Origin: an uncultured Lachnospiraceae bacterium
GTDB lineage: Bacteria > Bacillota > Clostridia > Eubacteriales > Anaerofustaceae
DNA: 60,078 nucleotides
Direction: 5' to 3'
Assembly (NCBI GenBank): GCA_944381375.1
Contig: CALWKX010000017.1
Coordinates: 1-60,078 of the forward strand
The position numbers and the translations under genes are program-made. The notes under the pieces are model-generated. The model did not search any database. It saw only the letters and a list, made by a program, of their open reading frames with translations, and was not told the DNA's origin. Positions 1 to 10,185 of this stretch are shown in pieces (within the stretch, counting starts at the first letter, position 1; each line of letters opens with the position of its first letter).

Positions 1-114
1 TCGTGAGGATAGCGGCGGGGCCACACCTGTTCCCATACCGAACACAGAAGTTAAGCTCGCTTGCGCCTAAGGTACTTGGCTGGCAACGGCCCGGAAGAAT
101 TGGTACTCGCGAGT
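1..114 (+). rRNA. rrf: 5S ribosomal RNA (first base or two may lie outside the window)
   Basis: The stretch contains the conserved 5S core: the run around 28-55 (cccataccgaacacagaag, then ttaagct) and ggtact at 71-76 and 102-107. The first seven bases (tcgtgag) pair with ctcgcga at 106-112 to form the terminal helix, so the window begins at or within a few bases of the 5' end. A T-rich run follows at 118-125 and may be the operon terminator. The 16S and 23S genes would lie upstream of the window. Confidence 0.93.
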
Positions 115-135
115 CTCTTTTTTTTATATATCACA

Positions 136-182
136 ATGGTATAAAAACCATAACCTCCTACATAAACATATTTACGGAGGTT
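136..182 (+). promoter_or_regulatory. possible Shine-Dalgarno-sequestering leader and sporulation-type -10 before yqfC
   Basis: AACCTCC at 152-158 is the exact complement of GGAGGTT at 176-182, which contains the yqfC ribosome binding site; the loop is 17 nt. A second small hairpin, ATGGT 136-140 with ACCAT 147-151, sits just upstream. CATAAACAT at 161-169 resembles a sigma-E -10 element; the matching -35 near 139-145 is weak. A transcript starting after that -10 would lack the AACCTCC arm, while read-through from the rRNA operon would keep it. This is inference from base pairing only. Confidence 0.35.
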
Positions 183-186
183 TATT

Positions 187-471
187 ATGGATAAATTGCT
201 CTCAGCCGCTAAATCGCGCCTTGCAGAAAAGCTGGAGATCACAAAAAATATTCTGACTGATGAGCCTGTTGTAGAGTTTTATGGCAGAAGTAATTTAAGA
301 ATTGAAAATCATAAAGGTATTATAATGTATTCATCTGATAAAATAATTGTAAAAACATCCATGGGAATAATCACTGTCGCCGGCAAAAATCTCACTATAA
401 GCAGCATAGTCACAGAAGAAATGATCATCAGCGGCAGCGTGGATTCAGTTGCGTATAAAGATCCATATTAA
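187..471 (+). CDS. yqfC: sporulation protein YqfC
   Basis: The 94-residue product is a small soluble protein of the YabP/YqfC family. It has the expected beta-rich middle (around residues 28-70) and the characteristic position directly in front of yqfD. Family members are made in the mother cell during sporulation and the genes belong to the sigma-E programme in Bacillus; the biochemical role is not established. The ATG at 187 follows GGAGG at 176-180 with good spacing. The spacing to yqfD is 11 nt, so the two are almost certainly cotranscribed. Length matches the family. Confidence 0.9.
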   Translation: MDKLLSAAKSRLAEKLEITKNILTDEPVVEFYGRSNLRIENHKGIIMYSSDKIIVKTSMGIITVAGKNLTISSIVTEEMIISGSVDSVAYKDPY

Positions 472-482
472 AAAATATTTAG

Positions 483-1652
483 ATGAACTCAGATGAATTT
501 ATTGGAAAAATAAAAAGTTTTAACGTAATTAAAATTCCAACTTCACACCCTGAAAAAATATTGAATAAGCTGTTATTGGAAGATATACCTGTTCTCGATG
601 TGCATTACGATAACGGCTGTCTTTTTTTTAAAGCGGTAAACAGAGATTTGGATAGAATAGATGAAGTATTAAAAAAATTTAAAACCAAATATGAGCGCGT
701 TAAGATATTAGGTGCAGAAAAAGCTGCTCGCACCATAAAAAAACGTGTAGGTTTTATATGCGCAGCATTCGTTATATTAGTGGCCGCATTTTTATTCTCA
801 AGATGTGTTTGGCGCATTGATATTTATGCCGCCCGGCTTACAAATGAGGCGGAGATACGCGAGTTCCTTTACAATAATGGTATAAAGCAATCTATTCCCA
901 AAAGCAAAATCGACTGCGATGAGATAGAAGTAATGCTGACTAAGCAGTTTGAACAAATAGGAAATGCCGAAGTCGAACTTTTGGGTACGCGTCTCGTTAT
1001 TACTTTAGTAGAACGTGAAGCTCCTATCGTCATGTTTGATAAAAGCGTTCCCGTGGATTTGGTTGCCGTTGAATCAGGAGTAATAGCTGAAATGGAAGTA
1101 TATAACGGCACTGCAATGGTCAGCGTGGGCGACTACGTAAACGAGGGCGATGTTCTTATCAGCGGAGTCGTTAATTATGAATTTCAGGAAGAACCCGGCG
1201 TGAGTTATGTGCATGCTATGGGTAAAATATTAATGTATAAAAACATCGAAGTATGTGATATAATTATAAATAAATATTTGCCGCTTGATAATACCGGTTA
1301 TCTGTCGGAAAAAAGATATTATCTTTTCGGCAAAACTATCACTGTAGGCTCTAACCATGAACATGATCAATACATGTATGTAGAAGAAACGAATAAGCCT
1401 GTTAAAATAGGATGGTTTCAGCTTCCGGTATTATATGATGAGATAAAATGGTATGATATTTCCGGTTGCCGTCAAAAAACCAAAGAGGAAATATCAACAG
1501 AGCTAAGCGGTATTCTTGAGGAAAAGCTCGGCGATAAAATCAGTATAATAGATATAACATATACAGCCGTTGAGGGTGAAAACGGCAGGCTTAATATAAC
1601 GTGTAATGTAAAATGCGCTTATAATATGGCCATTGAACGTGAAATAAAATAA
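483..1652 (+). CDS. yqfD: sporulation protein YqfD
   Basis: The 389-residue protein has a cytoplasmic N-terminal part of about 95 residues, one strong membrane segment at about 92-108 (FICAAFVILVAAFLF), and a large outer domain. Membrane topology and length fit YqfD, a mother-cell sporulation protein needed for efficient spore formation in Bacillus. The region after the membrane segment looks like a POTRA-type fold seen in FtsQ-like proteins (inference from layout, not from alignment). No clear Shine-Dalgarno precedes the ATG, which suggests translational coupling to yqfC. Confidence 0.9.
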   Translation: MNSDEFIGKIKSFNVIKIPTSHPEKILNKLLLEDIPVLDVHYDNGCLFFKAVNRDLDRIDEVLKKFKTKYERVKILGAEKAARTIKKRVGFICAAFVILVAAFLFSRCVWRIDIYAARLTNEAEIREFLYNNGIKQSIPKSKIDCDEIEVMLTKQFEQIGNAEVELLGTRLVITLVEREAPIVMFDKSVPVDLVAVESGVIAEMEVYNGTAMVSVGDYVNEGDVLISGVVNYEFQEEPGVSYVHAMGKILMYKNIEVCDIIINKYLPLDNTGYLSEKRYYLFGKTITVGSNHEHDQYMYVEETNKPVKIGWFQLPVLYDEIKWYDISGCRQKTKEEISTELSGILEEKLGDKISIIDITYTAVEGENGRLNITCNVKCAYNMAIEREIK

Positions 1653-1661
1653 GAGGTTTTA

Positions 1662-2609
1662 ATGAAAACAGAGACGTTGGTTCCTTGGGATGACAATGTT
1701 GACCAATTAGAGTTGTTCGGCAGTGGTAATACAAATTTTAATTATATCCAGTCACGTTTCAACGTCTTGATTTCTTTAAGAGAAGGGTCTATAAAAATAA
1801 CCGGGGAGGAAAAAGACGTATTGTATGCCGCTGAGTCGCTCAGTAGAATCATTCAGTCACTCAAAAGAGGTGATACGGTTGATTTGCAGCGTCTTGGGTA
1901 TATATGCGATCTTGTGAATGAGGGTAAATATCCCGAATATAATTTTAATAAGGAAATATGCTATACCACGCGCGGCAGGCTTATAAAAAGCAAAACGCTG
2001 GGACAGTTTAAATATGTGGAAGCCATGCAGAATAATGATATAACGTTTTGTATAGGCCCTGCGGGGACAGGCAAAACATATCTTGCAATGGCAATGGCTA
2101 TCAAGGCGTTTAAAGCCAATGAAGTCTCAAGAATAGTTCTGGTGCGTCCGGCAGTCGAAGCAGGAGAGCGCTTGGGCTTTCTTCCAGGAGATTTAAAGGA
2201 TAAAGTCGATCCTTATTTAAGGCCTCTTTATGACGCTTTGTACGATATTCTGGGAGCGGAAAACTGCGAAAGACATATGGCAAGAGGCGCTATAGAAATA
2301 GCGCCGCTGGCTTATATGAGAGGACGTACACTTGACAGTTCGTTCATTATACTTGACGAAGCCCAGAATACGACATATGAGCAAATGAAAATGTTTTTGA
2401 CCAGACTCGGCTTTGGATCCAAAGCTGTAATTACGGGCGACATCACGCAGATAGATTTGGCACAGGGCAAAGAATCAGGCCTGATAGGTATTAATAAGAT
2501 TCTGAAAGATATAGATTCGATAGCTTTTGTTTATCTGTCTCAGGCAGATGTCGTCAGAAACGCTATAGTGCAAAGGATTATTAAAGCATATGAAGAGTAC
2601 AAGCAGTAG
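1662..2609 (+). CDS. phoH: PhoH-family ATPase
   Basis: The 315-residue protein carries a Walker A motif GPAGTGKTYLA at about residues 132-142 and a Walker B segment FIILDEAQN near 226-234, inside the helicase-like PhoH fold. The N-terminal 100 residues form the extension normally seen in Firmicutes PhoH (YqfC-YqfD-PhoH order). PhoH proteins bind ATP and have been linked to RNA handling; its place beside ybeY and era supports a role in RNA or ribosome maturation, but that is inference. SD AGAGG precedes the ATG. The 3' end overlaps the next gene by 20 bp. Confidence 0.92.
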   Translation: MKTETLVPWDDNVDQLELFGSGNTNFNYIQSRFNVLISLREGSIKITGEEKDVLYAAESLSRIIQSLKRGDTVDLQRLGYICDLVNEGKYPEYNFNKEICYTTRGRLIKSKTLGQFKYVEAMQNNDITFCIGPAGTGKTYLAMAMAIKAFKANEVSRIVLVRPAVEAGERLGFLPGDLKDKVDPYLRPLYDALYDILGAENCERHMARGAIEIAPLAYMRGRTLDSSFIILDEAQNTTYEQMKMFLTRLGFGSKAVITGDITQIDLAQGKESGLIGINKILKDIDSIAFVYLSQADVVRNAIVQRIIKAYEEYKQ

Positions 2610-4659
2610 CTCTTTCGAATTAAAAAAACAAACAAAAAAGAAATCCGTGCAGAGAAGGGATAAATGGCTTATGGCCATAGCCTTCTTTATTGTTACGCTT
2701 TTAATCATGTATGTTGGAGTTATACCCGACTCGCTTAATCTTAAAGAGGGCGATATAGCTCAGGAAAATATTGTAGCGCCCAGGAGAATCGTTGATACTC
2801 GCATGACTGAAGCTTTAAGGGAGCAGGCGGAAAGTCTGACCGCACCGATATACGATTATATATCGTCTGCTAAAACAAGCGCAATTGACAATGTGAACAA
2901 TTTTTTCAACGATATTATTTCAATAAGCCCAGACAGCTTCGATGAAAGTATGGTCAGCGCCTATAATGACATATATGGATTAAGTCTTACTTATGAGGAG
3001 TATTCAAGTCTGATTTCATTAGGCGGTTGGTCAAAAGCACAGTTGAGAGATAATATTGTGGATATGCTTAATGAAATTTACAGCGGAGAAGTAATATCTA
3101 CAAAGCTTGACGAAACTCTGAATGAATTAGCCATAAAAGTAGAGAGACTTGCAGGGTATGACGATGAAGTAAAAGACATCGTTAATAAGCTTTTAGAAGC
3201 ATTTACCACGCCTAATATGATATTGAATGAAGAAGCGACACAGCTTGCAAAACAGGCTGCAAGGGACAGCGTACACGAAGTTGTATATGAGGCCGGACAA
3301 ACTATTATAAACCGCGGAGAAATAGTTACGGCTCATCAGATACAGCTTTTGAAAGATTGCGGATTGATAAGAACGTCTCCTTTTGAAAATATATGGGAAC
3401 TTATAGGACGTCCGGGTCTTATCCTTTTGATAATGGCGCTTTTCAAAACATATCTGTATTTTTATCATCAGGAAATATTCAAAGATAATAAGTATTTGCT
3501 GCTGCTTGTCACGCAAATTACGCTAATGCTTATTATAGCGCAGGTGTGTATTTACTTTTCCGTTTATTTGATTCCTGTGGCAATATTAACTATGTCAATG
3601 TGCATGGTTTTTAATGCCCGTGTAGCAGTACAGACAAATCTGTTTTTTATGCTGATACTGGGCGTTGTGCTACAGCTTGATATGGATTCGTTTATTTATC
3701 TTACGGTTTCCGGTTATGTCGGCATAATGTATACGCGTCAGATTAATGCTCGTACTCAGCTTTTCAAATCCGCGGTTCTCGTAAGCGCTGTAAATATTAT
3801 TGTTATATTGCTTTTAGCCTTGATCAGAAGTACTTTGAGTATAAGAACTTTGTCTGAATTTGCCTTCGGTATTGGAAACGGATTGATTTCCGCCTTCCTT
3901 ACTAACGCTTTCCTTTTGATATGGGAAGGGGTATTCAATGTTACTACTCCGTTTAAACTATTGGAAATGGCCGGAGCAAGCGACGAAGTAATGCAAAAAC
4001 TGATGAGGGACGCTCCGGGAACATACCAGCATGCGTTGGTAGTAAGCAATATGTCTCAGGCTGCGGCTAAAAAAGTCGGAGCAAACGCGCTGCTTGCAAG
4101 AGTAGGCGCTTATTATCACGATATAGGCAAAGCTTTAAACGCTGAATATTTCAAAGAAAATCAGACGACTGATGTCAATCCTCATGATTATATATCTCCC
4201 CAGATAAGCGCCAAGATACTTAAAGACCACGTGAGTGAAGGTTTGGAGTTGGCGGAAAAATACAGGCTGCCAGATGAAATTGCGGAATTTATATATACAC
4301 ATCACGGTACAAGTGAAATGACATTCTTTAAGGTAAAGGCGCAACAGGAAGGATACGAAGGCGAAGAAGATTTCAGATATAAGGGGAAGGTCCCGACAAC
4401 TAAAGAAACGAGTATAGTTATGCTGGCGGATTCCTGCGAGGCTGCAGTGAGAAGCATAGACGAACCAAACGCGGAAAACATTGCAAAAATGATCGACGTA
4501 ATATTTAAAAAGAAATTTGCTGAAAAACAGCTTGAAGAAAGCGAACTTTCTTTCAGCGATCTTCAGGTAGTCAAAAGCTGTTTTCTTGATGTGTTGATGG
4601 GAGTATATCACAACCGAATAAAATACCCTGAGCCCAAGGAGGCTAAGGAAGATGATTAA
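2590..4659 (+). CDS. pgpH: 7TM-HD membrane phosphohydrolase (PgpH-like)
   Basis: The 689-residue protein has an N-terminal membrane segment (about 27-45), an extracellular 7TMR-HDED domain to about residue 270, a bundle of roughly seven membrane helices (about 275-460) and a C-terminal HD domain. The metal-binding HD pair is visible in YYHDIGKA near 512-519, with a further histidine pair in THHGT near 569-573. The family member PgpH of Listeria degrades cyclic di-AMP; the same activity is likely here. The ATG at 2590 lies inside phoH, so the two are translationally coupled. Confidence 0.9.
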   Translation: MKSTSSSSFELKKQTKKKSVQRRDKWLMAIAFFIVTLLIMYVGVIPDSLNLKEGDIAQENIVAPRRIVDTRMTEALREQAESLTAPIYDYISSAKTSAIDNVNNFFNDIISISPDSFDESMVSAYNDIYGLSLTYEEYSSLISLGGWSKAQLRDNIVDMLNEIYSGEVISTKLDETLNELAIKVERLAGYDDEVKDIVNKLLEAFTTPNMILNEEATQLAKQAARDSVHEVVYEAGQTIINRGEIVTAHQIQLLKDCGLIRTSPFENIWELIGRPGLILLIMALFKTYLYFYHQEIFKDNKYLLLLVTQITLMLIIAQVCIYFSVYLIPVAILTMSMCMVFNARVAVQTNLFFMLILGVVLQLDMDSFIYLTVSGYVGIMYTRQINARTQLFKSAVLVSAVNIIVILLLALIRSTLSIRTLSEFAFGIGNGLISAFLTNAFLLIWEGVFNVTTPFKLLEMAGASDEVMQKLMRDAPGTYQHALVVSNMSQAAAKKVGANALLARVGAYYHDIGKALNAEYFKENQTTDVNPHDYISPQISAKILKDHVSEGLELAEKYRLPDEIAEFIYTHHGTSEMTFFKVKAQQEGYEGEEDFRYKGKVPTTKETSIVMLADSCEAAVRSIDEPNAENIAKMIDVIFKKKFAEKQLEESELSFSDLQVVKSCFLDVLMGVYHNRIKYPEPKEAKEDD

Positions 4660-5104
4660 AGAAATATTTTCAGCTAACAGAAGCGGCGCTGTAATAAATT
4701 CTGAATTGATAGCTTTAATCGAAAAAAGCATTCAGACTGCTTTGGAAGAGTTCGATTTTGAGAAGGGCTATCAGGTTAGTGTTTCTTTTGTCAACGAAGA
4801 AGAAATACAAATTTTAAATAATCAGTACCGCGGCATTGACCGCCCTACTGACGTACTTTCGTTTCCCATGCAGGAGAAAGACGGACGGGGTGTAGATATA
4901 TTAGGTGATATAATTATAAGTATCAACGCCGCGCAAAGGCAGGCTGTGGAATATTCACATTCACTTGAACGCGAAGCCGCCTATCTGAGCGTTCATTCCG
5001 TTTTGCATCTTATGGGTTATGATCACGACTGTGAAGAAGATAAACTTCAGATGCGCAGTCTTGAGGAAATTATTATGCTTAAGCTTGGTCTGGAGCGCGG
5101 CTGA
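4652..5104 (+). CDS. ybeY: endoribonuclease YbeY (16S rRNA maturation)
   Basis: The 150-residue protein has the zinc-binding signature HSVLHLMGYDH near residues 115-125, diagnostic of YbeY/UPF0054, and the upstream motif RGIDRPTDVLSFP. YbeY is a single-strand-specific RNase that takes part in 16S rRNA 3'-end processing and ribosome quality control. SD AAGGAGG sits 8-10 nt before the ATG. It overlaps the end of pgpH by 8 bp and is one base away from dgkA, within the conserved phoH-pgpH-ybeY-dgkA-cdd-era order. Confidence 0.95.
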   Translation: MIKEIFSANRSGAVINSELIALIEKSIQTALEEFDFEKGYQVSVSFVNEEEIQILNNQYRGIDRPTDVLSFPMQEKDGRGVDILGDIIISINAAQRQAVEYSHSLEREAAYLSVHSVLHLMGYDHDCEEDKLQMRSLEEIIMLKLGLERG

Positions 5105-5105
5105 T

Positions 5106-5480
5106 ATGAAGCGTTTTTTTATTAGCTTGAAAAACGCATTGCGCGGAATACTTTATGTATTCGTTTCGCAAAAAAATTTTAAAATTCATGCTGTTTTTGC
5201 AATTGCCGCAGTAATTTTGGCGGCTATATTAAAATTTACTTATATTGAGTGGGCAGTATTGGTTTTGATAATCGGCGTTGTTATGTCTTGCGAGGCGTTA
5301 AATACCGCTATCGAGCGCACAGTCGATTTAGTATCGCCAGATTATGATGAACGCGCAAAACAAGCAAAAGACAGCGCTGCTGCAGCTGTGCTTATAGCCG
5401 CCGTTTCTTCTGTGATTATAGGCATATTGCTTTTTGTTATAAAAATAATTAATTTTATAAAAGGAAATCTTTTGCAATGA
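5106..5480 (+). CDS. dgkA: diacylglycerol/undecaprenol kinase DgkA
   Basis: The 124-residue integral membrane protein has three predicted helices (about 28-45, 50-70, 95-120) and the family signature EALNTAIERTVDLV near residues 63-76. In Gram-positive bacteria this family mainly phosphorylates undecaprenol, returning lipid carrier to cell-wall synthesis. The open frame extends upstream to 5019, but the methionine at 5106 gives a normal-length protein starting MKRFFISL and lies just after the ybeY stop, so I take it as the start. Confidence 0.92.
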   Translation: MKRFFISLKNALRGILYVFVSQKNFKIHAVFAIAAVILAAILKFTYIEWAVLVLIIGVVMSCEALNTAIERTVDLVSPDYDERAKQAKDSAAAAVLIAAVSSVIIGILLFVIKIINFIKGNLLQ

Positions 5481-5869
5481 TCAAAATGCTGATAAAAAAA
5501 GCCTGTCAAATGAGAGATTCTGCGTATTGTCCGTATTCAAATTATCGCGTTGGCGCCGCAGTTCTTGCAGACGGAAAAATTTTCACAGGCTGCAATATAG
5601 AAAATGCTTCATATTCAGCAGGCATATGCGCAGAAAGAACGGCTGCGGCAAAGGCCGTGAGCGAAGGATGTCTCAAATTTGAAGCCGTGGCAATTGCTGT
5701 TTTCAGCGATGATTATGCTTACCCATGCGGCATTTGCCGTCAATTCTTGAGCGAATTTGCTTCATCTCAAATGGAAATATATCTTATCAATAAGTATAAT
5801 CATGTGCGTAAAGAGCTCTTTGCGGAATTATTTCCTCATTCTTTCAGCAAAAAGGATTTAAACAAATGA
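5477..5869 (+). CDS. cdd: cytidine deaminase
   Basis: The 130-residue protein shows both zinc motifs of the tetrameric cytidine deaminases: CAERTAAAKA (catalytic Cys-Ala-Glu) near residues 53-62 and PCGICRQFL near 85-93, plus the substrate-binding NIENASY. It deaminates cytidine and deoxycytidine to uridine forms for pyrimidine salvage. The start ATGA overlaps the dgkA stop, indicating coupling; SD AAAGGA precedes it. Its place between dgkA and era is conserved in Firmicutes. Confidence 0.94.
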   Translation: MIKMLIKKACQMRDSAYCPYSNYRVGAAVLADGKIFTGCNIENASYSAGICAERTAAAKAVSEGCLKFEAVAIAVFSDDYAYPCGICRQFLSEFASSQMEIYLINKYNHVRKELFAELFPHSFSKKDLNK

Positions 5870-6768
5870 ATGATAAATTCAAATCCGGATTTATAGCCGT
5901 GGCGGGAAGAACAAACGTTGGCAAATCAACACTGCTCAACGCTCTTATAGGCCAAAAAATAGCAATAGTATCCGATAAACCCCAAACTACGCGCAACAGT
6001 ATACGCCTTATCAGAACAACTCAAACATCACAAATGATATTTATAGATACTCCGGGATTTCATAAACCCAAAAACAACCTCAGCGATTTTATGGTAAAAA
6101 CCGCTTCAAGTTCTGTCGCGCAGGTAGATTTGATTCTTTTTGTCGTTGAAGAAGATGTCAATATAGGGCGAGGGGATGCTTTTTTGATTGAAAAGCTGAA
6201 AAGCTGCAATGTTCCGGTTATACTTGTCATAAATAAGATAGATAAGATTCCGAAACAAAATCTTTTGGAAAAAATCAGATTATACAGCGAATATGATTTC
6301 ATCAAAGAAATAGTGCCTGTATCCGCTTTGAAAAACGACAATATTGATACGCTTGTCAATGTAATGGAAAAATATCTTCCGTGCGGCCCTATGTATTTCC
6401 CGGAAGATATGGTAACGGACAAAGCCGAACGTTTTATAGTGTGTGAAATAATACGTGAAAAATTATTGCGCTATTTGAAAGACGAAATACCTCACGGAAC
6501 GGCTGTTGAGATTGATGCCATGAAGGACCGCTCCGGCGGACTGATTACTGATATCGAAGCAACGGTATACTGCCTGAGAAAATCTCATAAATCTATTATC
6601 ATAGGCAAAAACGGACAAATGCTTAAACGTATAGGTACAAGCGCAAGGCGGGATATAGAAGCAATGCTTGATACAAAAGTAAACCTTTCTCTCTGGGTAA
6701 AAGTGCGTGAAGATTGGACTGACAATTTGATGGCTTTGAAGGAGCTTGGCTATACGGAGGACGAATAA
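5866..6768 (+). CDS. era: GTPase Era
   Basis: The 300-residue protein has the G1 loop GRTNVGKST (about 14-22), DTPG (G3, about 62-65) and NKID (G4, about 123-126), then a C-terminal KH domain with VIIGKNGQ-type sequence (IIIGKNGQMLKRIG, about 245-258). Era binds the 3' end of 16S rRNA and the small subunit during assembly. The start overlaps the cdd stop (ATGA). In many relatives recO follows era; here tgt follows instead. Confidence 0.97.
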   Translation: MNDKFKSGFIAVAGRTNVGKSTLLNALIGQKIAIVSDKPQTTRNSIRLIRTTQTSQMIFIDTPGFHKPKNNLSDFMVKTASSSVAQVDLILFVVEEDVNIGRGDAFLIEKLKSCNVPVILVINKIDKIPKQNLLEKIRLYSEYDFIKEIVPVSALKNDNIDTLVNVMEKYLPCGPMYFPEDMVTDKAERFIVCEIIREKLLRYLKDEIPHGTAVEIDAMKDRSGGLITDIEATVYCLRKSHKSIIIGKNGQMLKRIGTSARRDIEAMLDTKVNLSLWVKVREDWTDNLMALKELGYTEDE

Positions 6769-7893
<1,125 letters not shown>

Positions 7894-7917
7894 TTTGATT
7901 TCGGAGGATTTATTTAA

Positions 7918-8259
7918 ATGAATACGACTGTTATGATTATTATTGTTATTGTTGTTTTCTTTGTTATTCAATATTTTCTTGCTATAAGGCCGCAGCAGAA
8001 AAAGCAAACGCAGCACGCTCAAATGATAGAGTCTTTAATTCCTGGAGATAAGGTAAGAACAATAGGCGGATTTATAGGAATTGTTGAAACAATTTATGAG
8101 GATGCATTCGTTTTGAAAATGGAGCCGGACGGAGGAAAAATGGAAATCGTTCGAGATGCTATCTCCGCCAAAATAGAAGAAACTCCTGACTATGAAACTT
8201 TGGAATATGATGAAGATGAAGATGCTCAGATAGAACAGGGAGAAGATAAGGAAGAATAA
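7918..8259 (+). CDS. yajC: preprotein translocase accessory subunit YajC
   Basis: The 113-residue protein has one N-terminal membrane helix (about residues 3-23), the family motif YFLAIRPQQKK and the loop GDKVRTIGGFIGIVETI. The C-terminus is strongly acidic, unlike the shorter typical YajC of about 90 residues. YajC associates with SecDF-YidC in protein export. tgt-yajC adjacency is widely conserved. SD CGGAGG precedes the ATG. secD/secF, often next, are not here. Confidence 0.93.
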   Translation: MNTTVMIIIVIVVFFVIQYFLAIRPQQKKQTQHAQMIESLIPGDKVRTIGGFIGIVETIYEDAFVLKMEPDGGKMEIVRDAISAKIEETPDYETLEYDEDEDAQIEQGEDKEE

Positions 8260-8267
8260 TATTTTAT

Positions 8268-8888
8268 ATGGGTATTTTGCAAAACGAACCGTTGCTTTTG
8301 AAGATATTTTCATATATGTTTTATACAGGGCTTGCCGCATTTGTTGTTTCATGCGCGGCAGAAATAATAATTACCCTTAAAAACAAGAAAAAGAGTAACG
8401 CTCCTTCAAATCTGTATAAAGGAGATTTGTTGTCGTACCCTAAAAAAAAGATAGTAAAGCCAATAGTTCCCAAAACAGTTTCATATATAGGCGTATTCGG
8501 TTTTATATGTGTATTCGGTATGTGCGGTAAACTGTTGATAGATACTGATATGGCAGTTATTCCTACGTTGATTATTTCATTTTTTATTTCCGTAGCCGCT
8601 CAGCTTGCATTAACACTTATGAAATATGCATTTGATTTAAAGAATAAATCTAATCTTATTTTTGTTCCGAATCTCATCAATATGAAAGGCGTAGTTGTCA
8701 GCGATATACCTGCGGACCAGATGGGCTTGGGTGAAATAAGACTTGCCTGTGAAAACGGTGTGACGCAGATACGCGCCAAAAGTATGGATGAGGTCGCTCT
8801 TACCAAGGGTACAAAAGTTAATATTTTATATGCTGACAGTGACAGAGTAGTTGTAGTTGAAAGACTGGTCGAAGAAAAAACGAAATAG
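8268..8888 (+). CDS. NfeD-like membrane protein with C-terminal OB-fold
   Basis: The 206-residue protein has three hydrophobic segments (about 15-35, 62-82, 90-112) followed by a soluble C-terminal domain of about 70 residues. That domain ends in KGTKVNILYADSDRVVVVERL, the closing strands typical of NfeD/YuaF OB-folds. NfeD-like proteins partner with flotillin/SPFH proteins at the membrane, but no SPFH gene is adjacent. It lies 8 nt after yajC and is the last gene before a terminator. The family call rests on layout plus the C-terminal motif. Confidence 0.6.
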   Translation: MGILQNEPLLLKIFSYMFYTGLAAFVVSCAAEIIITLKNKKKSNAPSNLYKGDLLSYPKKKIVKPIVPKTVSYIGVFGFICVFGMCGKLLIDTDMAVIPTLIISFFISVAAQLALTLMKYAFDLKNKSNLIFVPNLINMKGVVVSDIPADQMGLGEIRLACENGVTQIRAKSMDEVALTKGTKVNILYADSDRVVVVERLVEEKTK

Positions 8889-8921
8889 ATTTTTTTGATA
8901 TATTTGTCATATAAGTATTTT

Positions 8922-8965
8922 AAAAGACGCAAGTTACAGTAAATAGGCTGTTCCTTGCGTCTTTT
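8922..8965. terminator. bidirectional terminator between the era-yajC run and lysC
   Basis: AAAAGACGCAAG at 8922-8933 pairs perfectly with CTTGCGTCTTTT at 8954-8965 around a 20-nt loop. The A and T runs let it act for both converging transcripts. Confidence 0.85.
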
Positions 8966-8978
8966 CGTTATTTTATAT

Positions 8979-10172
8979 TCATACTTCTACTAATGAATCA
9001 TGCAGAAGTTTTACAGCCGTTTTGGCTGTTTCTTCTTTTACTAGAACAGAAATTGTTGAAGCAGAGTCTGATGATTGATATACACGTATATTATTCGAAT
9101 ACAAAACGGCTATAATCTGCGCCATTACCCCCGGTACTCCGCATATTCTATTGCCAAGAACTGTTATTTTGGCAAAACCGTCTGTGATTTTGTATTCAAG
9201 TCCGCTAAGGCCTAATATTTCCATAATGCGTGGTTTTTGCGGAGTATCTACTATGAAAAGCCGTTTGTCTGCGAATATGTTAATCATATCAATGCTTATA
9301 CCGTCTTTCGCAAGCAATGCGAACATGCGTTCTTCATTTGCTGCGTCTTTAGCATCTACCTCTACTTGCGAGCAGCCGTTCAAACTCGTCACAGCCATAA
9401 AAGTCGCTTCGCTTTTCGGTATACTGGCTGCATCGCTGATTATTGTTCTGTTGCTTTTGCGTCCCTTGTTTACATTCAAAACGCATACAGGCACGTTGGC
9501 GTTCATTGCAAATGTGACGGCGCGCGGGTGTATAACTTTGGCGCCGTATTCGGCCAGCTTAAAAACATCCGAATATTCTATTCTATTCAAAAGAGTCGCT
9601 TTTTCAACTACATTAGGATCGGCTGTCATTACGCCGTCTACATCTGTGTATATTTCGATAAGTTCAGACTTGAGATATGCCCCCAGCGCTGTTGCGGTAA
9701 TATCGCTGCCGCCTCTGCCTAAAGTTACAAAATCTCCTTCTTCGCTCAGTCCCTGAAAACCGGCGACTACAGGTATTATTCCGTCCTTAGCAAGCGCGTT
9801 TATATGCGAAGTATCTATATTGGTTATATCGCCGCTGCCGTAGTTTGACGTTACTTTTATACCTGCTTGTCCTCCTGTAAGAGGTTTTGCTTTAAGTCCG
9901 GCCATCTTAAGCTCTTCTGAGACTATTACAGTTGTGATTATCTCTCCGCAGCAAGCGATCAGATCTTTGTTCCTTAAGTCAGGATTTTTATTAGGCAATA
10001 ATCCTAATAGTGAATCTGTCGCATATGCTTCTGGAAATCTTCCCATGGCTGATACAACGATTACCGGCTGCATCCCTTCGTTTATTACGTCTTTTGCATT
10101 GAGTATTATATTTTTTCTGTTTTCAGCGGTATTCACGCTTGTTCCGCCGTATTTCTGAACGACAGTCTTCAT
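8979..10172 (-). CDS. lysC: aspartate kinase
   Basis: The 397-residue protein starts with the kinase motif KYGGTSV, has the Gly-rich GRGGSDITA near 153-161, and ends with two ACT-type segments (about 255-395). It phosphorylates aspartate as the first step to lysine, threonine and methionine; the ACT pair implies feedback control by an end product. It is the last gene of the pnp-dut-ylmC-lysC run, 13 nt after ylmC. No lysine riboswitch is visible. Confidence 0.95.
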   Translation of the reverse strand: MKTVVQKYGGTSVNTAENRKNIILNAKDVINEGMQPVIVVSAMGRFPEAYATDSLLGLLPNKNPDLRNKDLIACCGEIITTVIVSEELKMAGLKAKPLTGGQAGIKVTSNYGSGDITNIDTSHINALAKDGIIPVVAGFQGLSEEGDFVTLGRGGSDITATALGAYLKSELIEIYTDVDGVMTADPNVVEKATLLNRIEYSDVFKLAEYGAKVIHPRAVTFAMNANVPVCVLNVNKGRKSNRTIISDAASIPKSEATFMAVTSLNGCSQVEVDAKDAANEERMFALLAKDGISIDMINIFADKRLFIVDTPQKPRIMEILGLSGLEYKITDGFAKITVLGNRICGVPGVMAQIIAVLYSNNIRVYQSSDSASTISVLVKEETAKTAVKLLHDSLVEV

Positions 10173-10185
10173 ATTATTCCCCTCA

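Noticed and set aside
9237-9722. Long plus-strand frames opposite lysC
   Set aside because: Reverse-strand shadows of a clear aspartate kinase gene; no ribosome binding sites or motifs.
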